From positions 1-34,767 of IMG/VR virus record IMGVR_UViG_3300006869_000038: a stretch of 34,767 bases of DNA, one strand, 5' to 3'. The stretch's first letter is position 1. Every line of letters begins with the position of its first letter. This document shows, piece after piece, positions 8,201 to 14,330 of the stretch. This DNA is from a virus. The translations under genes were made by a program, and so were the position numbers. The notes under the pieces are model-generated. The model was given only the letters and a program-made list of their open reading frames with translations. It was not told the DNA's origin and did no database searches.

Positions 8201-10426
8201 ATATTCGGATGAACTAAAGTTTTCTAATAAGTCTAATCTACCATCTACTGAAGAACTAAATGTAGTTTCAACATAATCTAATCTACTATCTACTGAAGAA
8301 CTAAATGTAGTTTCGAGTGTATCTAATCTACTTTCATGGTCTGAGCCTGTTGATTCTGTATTATCTAAACGAAAATCTACTGAAGTTGAGAATGAACCTT
8401 CTAAAGTATCTAATCTTGAATCTACTGATGATGAGAATGTAGTTTCGAGTGTATCTAATCTACTTTCATGGTCTGAGCCTGTTGATTCTGCATTATCTAA
8501 TCTCAAATCAACTGAAGTTGAGAATGAACCTTCTAAAGTATCTAATCTTGAATCTACTGATGAACTAAAATTAGTATATGTAGAACCACTTATAATTCCA
8601 GTTGGTAAGTGTCCTATAACTTGTTGAGATGATGAAACTAAGTTGTCACCATTTAATTCTGCAAATATTCCATAGTTAGAAATTTGTTGAGATGATGAAA
8701 CTAAGTTGTCACCATTTAATTCTGCAAATATTCCATAGTTAGAAATTTGTTGTGAGGAAGATACTACACTATCACTATTAATTTCTAAGAAAGTATTATA
8801 ATCTGAAATTTGTTGAGATGATGAAACCAAGTTGTCACCATTTAATTCTGCAAATACATTGTAGTTTGAAATTTGTTGAGATGAAGATACTACACTATCA
8901 CCATTGATTTCTAAGAATGTATTGTAGTTTGAAATTTGTTGTGAAGAACTAACAACAGAATCTCCATTGATTTCCAAGTATCGTGTATCCAATGATTGTG
9001 TTACTTGAGAAGAACCTGAAATAATGTCACTTCCTCCAAAATCAACATTTCCATGTTGAATGTCAATAAGTTCAGAACCATCTCCCTTGAATCCAATAGA
9101 TGATGATACTTTAGTATTAAATTCTAAAACACTATCTGCATGATTCCATGTAATAGATGCATTTGCTCCACTAATAAATAATCCAGCTCCGTCTGATGTT
9201 GCGGAAGAAGTTGAACCACTTGCAATTGCAATTAATTTATCTTCTACAATTAAATCATTTGTGTTTAATGATGTTTGTGTTCCTTGTACTGTCAAGTTTC
9301 CTAAAACAGTCAAATTAGCTCCACTTACTTCTATTGAATTTTTTAGAGATGAAGTATAAGTGTATAGTCCATTTAATTGAGAATCAACAGAAGATGAAAA
9401 ATTTCCTTCTAATTCATCTAATCTTGAATCTACTGATGATGAGAATGTAGTTTCAAGTATATCTACTCTTCCATCAATTGAAGATGAAAAAGTTGTAAAG
9501 TTTTCGTTTGATGATGAAAGTATTCCACTTCCATCCAATATCTGTGATGAACCTGATACAACTGTATCGGCATTCATTTTATCTTTTACATTACTATCAA
9601 AGTTAGTAATGTCATCTGCATTTACTTGAGAAGATTGTGTAAATACATTATCACCATTAATTTCTAAATATCTTAAATCAAGTGATTGAGTTACTTGGTC
9701 TGAACCTGATACTACACCATCACCATTTGTATTTAAGAATTCTGCATCAAGTGATTGAGAAAAAGTTTCTAAGTCATCTAATCGAGAATCTACTGAAGTA
9801 CTAAATGGTCCTTCTAAAGTATCTAACCTACTATCTACTGAACTTGAAAAAGTAGTTTCTAAAATATCAATTCTACTTTCGTGGTCTGAACCTGTTGTTT
9901 CTGTGTTATCAAGTCTAGAGTCTACTGAAGAACTAAATGTTGTGAAGTTTTCGTTTGATGATGATAAAATACCACTACCACCAACTGTTAAGTCATCAAT
10001 AGAAGCAGATACTACCCAAAGGTTTCTCCATTTTTTTACAGAAGAACCTAAATCATATTCATTCGATGCAGATGGAATAAGAGAACCACTAAATTGAGCG
10101 GTTACATTAATATTGTCAGCTATTTGGTCACCTAAATAGATATTACCACCTAAAGTGATATTTCCATCTATAACTGCATTACCAGTTAAATCTAAATTAG
10201 AAGCGGATATATTATTTGCAATTACATCACCAGATGAGGATATTGAAGATGCAGTGACTGCACCTGTAAATTCAATTGAACCAGTGTTACTACCTATTTT
10301 AACAATTGATATCTGAGATGAACCATCTCCAACCAATAAAATATCATTAGATGTATTATAAAAAAGTTCAGATTGTACAAGAGAAGGTATAGTAGTTCCT
10401 CTTCTTAATTTTAATATAGCTGCCAT
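5201..10426 (-). CDS. Giant tail fibre with peptidase S74 chaperone domain (1741 aa)
   Basis: The largest gene in the window. The leader MAAILKLRRGTTIPS is followed by fibre modules: DLGSSVKKWRNLW, LTVQGTQTSLNTNDLIVEDK and many FSSSVDSRLDxLE units that look like coiled-coil or triple-helix repeats. Six 21-residue units (YLEINGDSVVSSSQQISNYN type) span residues 483-608. Two 44-residue units span residues 635-722. A QWGYLGSSDQGIASGDDPTF module lies near the end. Residues 1647-1741 are a peptidase S74 intramolecular chaperone: SDRRLK with Ser1647 and Lys1652, GVIAQEIEEILPELV, NGYKAVKYDKL, then a coiled coil. The mature trimeric fibre should lose the last 95 residues by self-cleavage. AGGAAG precedes ATG. 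A promoter-like motif at 10452 and a terminator at 10532-10563 separate it from the upstream fibre gene. Confidence 0.93.
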   Translation of the reverse strand: MAAILKLRRGTTIPSLVQSELFYNTSNDILLVGDGSSQISIVKIGSNTGSIEFTGAVTASSISSSGDVIANNISASNLDLTGNAVIDGNITLGGNIYLGDQIADNINVTAQFSGSLIPSASNEYDLGSSVKKWRNLWVVSASIDDLTVGGSGILSSSNENFTTFSSSVDSRLDNTETTGSDHESRIDILETTFSSSVDSRLDTLEGPFSTSVDSRLDDLETFSQSLDAEFLNTNGDGVVSGSDQVTQSLDLRYLEINGDNVFTQSSQVNADDITNFDSNVKDKMNADTVVSGSSQILDGSGILSSSNENFTTFSSSIDGRVDILETTFSSSVDSRLDELEGNFSSSVDSQLNGLYTYTSSLKNSIEVSGANLTVLGNLTVQGTQTSLNTNDLIVEDKLIAIASGSTSSATSDGAGLFISGANASITWNHADSVLEFNTKVSSSIGFKGDGSELIDIQHGNVDFGGSDIISGSSQVTQSLDTRYLEINGDSVVSSSQQISNYNTFLEINGDSVVSSSQQISNYNVFAELNGDNLVSSSQQISDYNTFLEINSDSVVSSSQQISNYGIFAELNGDNLVSSSQQISNYGIFAELNGDNLVSSSQQVIGHLPTGIISGSTYTNFSSSVDSRLDTLEGSFSTSVDLRLDNAESTGSDHESRLDTLETTFSSSVDSRLDTLEGSFSTSVDFRLDNTESTGSDHESRLDTLETTFSSSVDSRLDYVETTFSSSVDGRLDLLENFSSSEYITDSSSFDGRLDNIETFTSSIDSRVSAVEGTSHTHSNKANLDAINQNLSTTSNVTFDKINISSVSLGDSTNLNALLISSSDEVIYRGLGSAAFVHYSQSIDDGNPAVIGTAGAVKSYVDAKIIAAGAGDITAVTPRIGGGLLGGGFVGHVSLSLDTGSAHFTEGVHTKIDNLRLISGSSQLTSSFVQTTGDETIGGNKTFSGNLIIQGDLSALGQLTYISSSVVTIEDNFIRVNYGGSGVDGGIQVTDAFGVNTITGSLAYDANLDYWKAGKSGLESRIILESDGVVSQSIQINVQETTNYSAINQYSDTKVETFVNNRDFHSGSYLGIATTSDLDEGLNKYYTDSRVLNYINSISVLSGSVDLSTLVTTSSFQSYTQSNDSRVSALENWSSSLDSSYVTEGELTTLSQSIDNTISTKLNTGSYNTDSQSFDSRIDTLEGASNENPLTFSDTTTITLNRVGDNITADAIGGIISSSIQIDNLGFLQVNGDNVVSSSAQVISLLPSGVVSGSSQITDGSGLVSSSTQITAGSGLVSGSDQVTSSLDLRYHKESDHQLFSQSVDSRIDTLEGTSNESPLTFNDTSTIDLVRTGDTITANAIGGIVSSSQQVKDLGFVDLSSTQTISGTKTFTDIVVNGTGSFAYIESVSGTAKIIGDAYIVVNNNTPTERYAGLSVYDSGSANTTASLQFDGQTNDWFYSYDDGAIDYGVVLFGPEYSTKGSPTYPSNNKVLKGTGGHHLADSNITDNGTTINLGSNTTVSGTLVSTGTTIVSQSLLNDLTDSEVNQLKNIGTSTISATQWGYLGSSDQGIASGDDPTFNTLTLDVADGTAPMTVTSTTKVTNLNADLLDGLTSDDFLRSDALGGEITFSNTTNSTSKTTGAVKISGGVGIAKTLNVGEDIVAYASSDRRLKDEIQPISNPIEKISKIGGYSFVWNGEKQNIYKGKDYGVIAQEIEEILPELVDTRENGYKAVKYDKLVSLLIEGIKELSEEVKELKEKIK
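8261..8524 (-). repeat. Two 132-bp tandem coding repeats (44-aa units)
   Basis: Copies at 8524-8393 and 8392-8261 encode units beginning FSTSVD(L/F)RLDN and containing STGSDHESRLDTLETTFSS. They are nearly identical at DNA level and in frame, in the shaft of the 1741-aa fibre. Such units are prone to slippage and could change shaft length. Confidence 0.9.
8603..8980 (-). repeat. Six 63-bp tandem coding repeats (21-aa units)
   Basis: Six consecutive units start at 8980, 8917, 8854, 8791, 8728 and 8665. They encode (Y/F)LEINGDSVVSSSQQISNYN-like and FAELNGDNLVSSSQQISNYG-like versions, partly alternating. Units at 8728 and 8665 are almost identical in DNA, indicating a recent duplication. There are no spacers, and the frame is kept. 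Confidence 0.92.
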
Positions 10427-10451
10427 TAATAGTTCTTCCTAATTTATTACA

Positions 10452-10462
10452 TATAAATATAA
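10452..10462 (-). promoter_or_regulatory. Putative late promoter motif (TTATATTTATA)
   Basis: The motif lies 25 nt upstream of the ATG at 10426 on the minus strand, downstream of the terminator at 10532-10563. This is what a fresh transcription start for the 1741-aa fibre gene would need. Confidence 0.55.
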
Positions 10463-10531
10463 ATGTATTGAAATTATAGTGGATGAAAAACATTCTACCA
10501 CTTATATAAGTATATGAATATAAAAAGATAT

Positions 10532-10563
10532 AAAAAAACCCCCACATTTCTGTGAGGGTTTTT
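10532..10563 (-). terminator. Intrinsic terminator after the 1036-aa fibre gene
   Basis: On the minus strand CCCUCACA (10558-10551) pairs with UGUGGGGG (10546-10539) around a GAAA tetraloop, with one U-G wobble, extended by A-U pairs and followed by seven U. On the plus strand the wobble becomes an A-C mismatch, so the element favours the coding strand. It lies about 20 bases past the stop codon. Confidence 0.88.
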
Positions 10564-10582
10564 ATATTAAAATCAGTAATTC

Positions 10583-13500
10583 TTAGAAAGCACCACCATC
10601 AATTTCGTTAGAAGCAACGAATGATGAACCATCCCATTGAATTACATCACCCGCTTGTGAAGCGTTTACTGATTGTAATTTATCATTAGTATCAACATAA
10701 ATAAATGCTCCGTTAGCACCAGCACTTAGACCTGTGATTGTTAAATCACCACTAAATGTTGCATCAGTACCATCATCAGAAAGTACAGAATCTACTAACA
10801 ATCCATTACCATCTAATTTCTGAACGAAGTTAGTATCGTTATCCGAACCATTTAATCTAGCAAGTTCTTTTTCAGAACCTAATGCTCCACCTTTCCAGTA
10901 GTCATTAGTACCATCCCATAACAATGAACCACTTACTACATTTGGTGCGGTTGAATCAGTAACTAAAAGTCCAGCGGTATCTTGTGCACCACCATAATTA
11001 AGTTCTAATACATTATCACCAAGTTGTACAGTAGTTGAATCAATAGTTGTAGTTGTACCAAGAACTGAAAGGTTTCCTGTGATTGTTGCGTTTCCACTAA
11101 CTGATAAATCATTAGATACAGTCAAGTCATTTCCGATAGTTACATCATTTGGTAAACCGATTGTATAACTTGCTCCACCACCTAATGTCTGAGCAGAAGT
11201 TCCAGTGATTTCGATTTCGTTTGTAGTACCAGTAACAGTAATTGTAGTGTTACCTGCAACAGCAGTGTTTGCAGTTGAACCATAAAGAACGTTAATATCA
11301 TTGTTAGTACCATCTAATTCAAGACCATCACCAACAACATCAGCGTTTAAGTTTACTGCTCTTACTCCACCATTTTTGATAGATACTGCTCCAGCGGTTA
11401 CTGAGAAATCGTCAGTTTCGAATGAAGCGATACCTTTTACAGATGTACTAGCATCTTGTACAGAGATAGTTACAGTATCAGAAGCAACTGTTGTTGATAC
11501 ACCAGTTCCACCATCAAATGTGACTGCTCCGTTCAATAAAGATACTTGGTCATTTGAACCATCTGAACCACTTATTGAAATTGTAGTTGAAAGTCCAGTA
11601 ATTCCTGAACCATCTCCCACGAATGAACCTGTGAAAGTTGAAGTTCCAGCTACATCACCGAAGTTATCACCACTTACACGACCAGTACCGAAATCAGTTG
11701 CTTCGTTAAGTAATTGTTCTGAACCGGAGATTACACCATTGGTTGCATTTACAGTTCCATTAGTTGTACCATAGAAATTAGTTGCATGTGCTTCTGCGAA
11801 TACTCTAGTAGAAGAACCTAAATCAACAGTATTAGTAACATCAGGAATAATATCAGTTGTCAAGTCACCACCGAATGCGATTGTATCAGTAGATGCATCT
11901 CCAATTGTAATATTTCCTCCAAGTACTAAATTACCATCAATTTTTGCATTTCCAGTAATATCAAGTGAAGAACCACTAATTCCTGCCAATGAAGTATTAC
12001 CAGTTACAGTTAAAGTTCCACCAACACTTGCATTTCCATCAGCAACCACATTACCAGTTAAGTCAATACTTGAACCACTAATGTTTCCAAGAGATGAAAG
12101 ACCAGTTACTCCAAGAGTTCCACCAATAGTTGCATTTCCATCAGTATGTAATAATCCAGTTAAATCAAGAGCAGAACCACTAATGTTTGCAAAAGTTACA
12201 TTATCAGTAGTTGCAATTCCTTGGTCAGATGAACCTAAATAACCCCATTGAGTTGTAGAGATTGTAGTTGTATCAATATTCTTTAATTGATTAACTTCAC
12301 TATCAGTTAAATCGTTAAGTAAAGATTGAGAAACAATTCCATCACCATTAGCTAATAAGATTCTTTCTTCAGAACCAAGTGCACCAGCTTTCCAATAGTC
12401 ATTTGTTGAATCCCAAAGTAAAGAACCACTTATAGTATTTGGTGAAGTAGCATCTTTTACTAATAAACCACCATTTGCAACTCCACTACCATTCAATTCA
12501 AGAATATTATCTCCTAAAGTGATTGTAGTTGAATCAACAGTTGTAGTTGTTCCTTGTATCTCTAAGTTACCAGCAACAGTTAAGTTACCACCAATAGTTG
12601 GGTTAGTTACTAATCCAACTTGTACTGTATTAGTAGCCGAATCAACAGTTACATCAACTTCATTAGATGTACCCGCAAAATTCAATGTATCACTTAACAA
12701 GTCTAATGAATCATTAGTACCATCATCGGAAGATGAAATTATCAAGTTTGTTGCCAAACCAGTTAAACCACTACCATCACCTACAAATGAACCAGTAAAT
12801 GTAGAAGTTCCAGCAACATCTCCAAAGTTATCACCACTTACTCTACCAGTACCGAAATCAGTTGCTTCGTTAAGTAATTGTTCTGAACCGGAGATTACTC
12901 CACTTCCGTTCAAGTGTGCAATAGTTTGAGTTGAACCAGAAACTACACCATTGGTTGCAGAAATTGAACCATAGATTGTAGTACCATGAATTTCCGCAAA
13001 TTTATTTGTAGATGAACCTAAGTCATATGTGTTACTTGGGTCAGGTATAATATCTGAAGAAACTTGTCCTCCAAATGAAATATTATCCGAAGATGCATCT
13101 CCAATTGTAATATTTCCACCTAACGTAAGATTACCATCGATAGTAGTATTACCAGTTACAGATAAGTGTCCAAATGAACCTGTATTTGTAGTAGTAAATG
13201 TACCATTACCTAAGTTAATATTTCTATTATCAGTAGTCAAGTCTTGAGCAACTTGTGCTGAACTTGAGTATACATTAGTTCCTAATAAGTGTGTAATGGT
13301 TTGTGCAGATGAACTAACAATTCCAGCTCCTAAAGCTGCAATTTGTTGTGACCCAGAAATAATTCCTGTACCATTTGTATTAGCCGTTGTTTTTACTTCT
13401 ACATTACCACTTTTCTTGAGAATAAAAAGTTTCTCAGAAGTAGTATTATAAAATGGAATTCCGTCAATAGAGTCATCTAAGCTAGAATTGTTGGCTATAT

Positions 13501-13693
13501 CTGGTGTACTTGAACCAGTATATATTTTACCAACCGCATCTAAACGAGAACCATCTCTACCGATGAAAACAACAGATGAATCAAGTCCACTTACAGATGA
13601 ACCTGTTGATACAAGGATTTCCGCTTTTCTTTTAAAAGTAGCATCTTTAACACTTTCCAAGACACCTTTTTTATGTCTAATAATTTGTGCCAT
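10583..13693 (-). CDS. Tail fibre-like protein, modular, EIDGG C terminus (1036 aa)
   Basis: The leader MAQIIRHKKGVLESVKDATF is followed by a segment that includes SSVVFIGRDGSRLDAVGKI. The rest is fibre modules: two related blocks, each with DGN-L-LGGNITIGDAS, DIIPD, DLGSST, NEATDFGTGRVSGDNFGD and TGSFVGDGSG, and a QWGYLGSSDQGIATTDNVTF module. Two 54-base DNA stretches in these blocks are identical. A nearby block type (LxVxGxTTTxDSTTxxLGDNxLELN) also occurs twice. There is no S74 chaperone; the protein ends SNEIDGGAF. AAAGGA lies upstream of the ATG. A promoter-like motif lies 106 nt upstream, and a strong terminator follows. Without a chaperone it may be a shaft segment needing a partner for folding; that is inference. 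Confidence 0.9.
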   Translation of the reverse strand: MAQIIRHKKGVLESVKDATFKRKAEILVSTGSSVSGLDSSVVFIGRDGSRLDAVGKIYTGSSTPDIANNSSLDDSIDGIPFYNTTSEKLFILKKSGNVEVKTTANTNGTGIISGSQQIAALGAGIVSSSAQTITHLLGTNVYSSSAQVAQDLTTDNRNINLGNGTFTTTNTGSFGHLSVTGNTTIDGNLTLGGNITIGDASSDNISFGGQVSSDIIPDPSNTYDLGSSTNKFAEIHGTTIYGSISATNGVVSGSTQTIAHLNGSGVISGSEQLLNEATDFGTGRVSGDNFGDVAGTSTFTGSFVGDGSGLTGLATNLIISSSDDGTNDSLDLLSDTLNFAGTSNEVDVTVDSATNTVQVGLVTNPTIGGNLTVAGNLEIQGTTTTVDSTTITLGDNILELNGSGVANGGLLVKDATSPNTISGSLLWDSTNDYWKAGALGSEERILLANGDGIVSQSLLNDLTDSEVNQLKNIDTTTISTTQWGYLGSSDQGIATTDNVTFANISGSALDLTGLLHTDGNATIGGTLGVTGLSSLGNISGSSIDLTGNVVADGNASVGGTLTVTGNTSLAGISGSSLDITGNAKIDGNLVLGGNITIGDASTDTIAFGGDLTTDIIPDVTNTVDLGSSTRVFAEAHATNFYGTTNGTVNATNGVISGSEQLLNEATDFGTGRVSGDNFGDVAGTSTFTGSFVGDGSGITGLSTTISISGSDGSNDQVSLLNGAVTFDGGTGVSTTVASDTVTISVQDASTSVKGIASFETDDFSVTAGAVSIKNGGVRAVNLNADVVGDGLELDGTNNDINVLYGSTANTAVAGNTTITVTGTTNEIEITGTSAQTLGGGASYTIGLPNDVTIGNDLTVSNDLSVSGNATITGNLSVLGTTTTIDSTTVQLGDNVLELNYGGAQDTAGLLVTDSTAPNVVSGSLLWDGTNDYWKGGALGSEKELARLNGSDNDTNFVQKLDGNGLLVDSVLSDDGTDATFSGDLTITGLSAGANGAFIYVDTNDKLQSVNASQAGDVIQWDGSSFVASNEIDGGAF
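11681..11734 (-). repeat. 54-bp direct repeat, copy 1 (identical to 12845-12898)
   Basis: Both copies read the same over 54 bases and encode VISGSEQLLNEATDFGTGR in the same frame, 388 residues apart within the 1036-aa gene. Identity at synonymous positions points to recent duplication or gene conversion, not just protein-level constraint. Confidence 0.88.
12845..12898 (-). repeat. 54-bp direct repeat, copy 2 (identical to 11681-11734)
   Basis: This is the upstream partner of the repeat at 11681-11734. Flanking sequence is similar but diverges quickly at third codon positions (for example TTACTC against TTACAC just beyond the block), marking the edge of the homogenised segment. Confidence 0.88.
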
Positions 13694-13774
13694 TTTGTTT
13701 TTTTCCTTTGTTTTTTAATTAATTATTATTCCTATATAACCTTTATTTTTTTTTGGGTCATCTGCCCCATTTTA

Positions 13775-13792
13775 AAATACTATGTAGTATTT
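13775..13792. repeat. Short inverted repeat in the gap upstream of the 1036-aa gene
   Basis: AAATACTA and TAGTATTT are perfect 8-base arms around a 2-base centre. They lie in the 129-bp gap between the 158-aa and 1036-aa genes, next to a TTATATTTATA-type motif. They could be an RNA hairpin or a protein-binding site. The U-tract after it is too short for a confident terminator call. Confidence 0.45.
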
Positions 13793-13799
13793 ATCTTTT

Positions 13800-13810
13800 T
13801 ATAAATATAA
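13800..13810 (-). promoter_or_regulatory. Putative late promoter motif (TTATATTTATA), long leader
   Basis: Minus-strand TTATATTTATA lies just after the stop of the 158-aa gene and 106 nt before the ATG at 13693. The leader would be longer than for the other copies and would contain the inverted repeat at 13775-13792. Confidence 0.45.
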
Positions 13811-13822
13811 TTTTATTTTTTC

Positions 13823-14299
13823 TTATGATATACTTCCACCATCAATTTCTACTTTTTGTACTCCTCCTGTAAAATGAGCAGAACCTGTATTAAGAGAAAC
13901 CGCATCAGCAGTTACGGTGATACCATTTCCAGCACCAACATTTACTTGAACAGTACCACTTGTACCACCACCAGTTAAACCATTTCCGGCTAATACTGCA
14001 CTAATATCTCCAGATCCACCGGCACCACTACCTCCAAATCCTGTAAAGGATGACCATGTTACTGAATCTGTAAATGAAAAAGGTGGGTTTGCTAAAGTTA
14101 CTGATGCCTGAAATAACTCTTCCAATTCCTCACACCAAACAATTTGATTATTCGATATATGAGCAACAGGTGCTGATGTCATATCAGAGTAAGTATCATA
14201 TACTTTAAAAGCACCACGAATGTGGTCAGCGTCCATAATGGCTACCGAGCCAGTGTATGCCGGATTTAATACTAACTTATCATTAATCGAAATTGCCAT
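13823..14299 (-). CDS. Small fibre-associated protein (158 aa), EIDGG C terminus
   Basis: The N-terminal half (MAISINDKLVLNPAYTGSVAIMDADHIRGAFKVY) is not a standard fibre leader and I do not recognise it. It looks like a small alpha/beta attachment domain. A Gly-rich hinge (about residues 89-96, GGSGAGGSG) leads to a common phage-fibre module: GDISAVLAGNGLTGGGTSG, then NVGAGNGITVTADAVSLN. The C terminus is VQKVEIDGGSIS, the same ending as two larger neighbours. It has a strong AAGGAG site eight bases before ATG and a promoter-like motif in the 31-base gap before it, and may be expressed apart from the 1555-aa gene. It is likely a structural accessory of the fibre or baseplate. Confidence 0.8.
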   Translation of the reverse strand: MAISINDKLVLNPAYTGSVAIMDADHIRGAFKVYDTYSDMTSAPVAHISNNQIVWCEELEELFQASVTLANPPFSFTDSVTWSSFTGFGGSGAGGSGDISAVLAGNGLTGGGTSGTVQVNVGAGNGITVTADAVSLNTGSAHFTGGVQKVEIDGGSIS

Positions 14300-14317
14300 T
14301 TTACATTCTCCTTACTA

Positions 14318-14328
14318 TATAAATATAA
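14318..14328 (-). promoter_or_regulatory. Putative late promoter motif (TTATATTTATA)
   Basis: The motif fills most of the 31-base gap between the 1555-aa gene and the 158-aa gene, 18 nt upstream of the ATG at 14299. The gap holds little more than this motif and an AAGGAG ribosome site. Confidence 0.55.
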
Positions 14329-14330
14329 TG

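Noticed and set aside
8261-8980. Regular direct repeats that could suggest a CRISPR array
   Set aside because: The units are contiguous, lack unique spacers and keep the reading frame of a fibre gene.
11301-11774. 157-codon open frame on the plus strand
   Set aside because: It lies wholly inside the 1036-aa fibre gene. Its Val/Pro/Ser-rich sequence is the reverse reading of Gly/Thr/Ser fibre codons, and it has no ribosome site.
13750-13775. GGG-TCATCTG-CCC hairpin as a plus-strand terminator
   Set aside because: The stem is only three to four pairs, the U-tract is short, and no plus-strand gene ends there.
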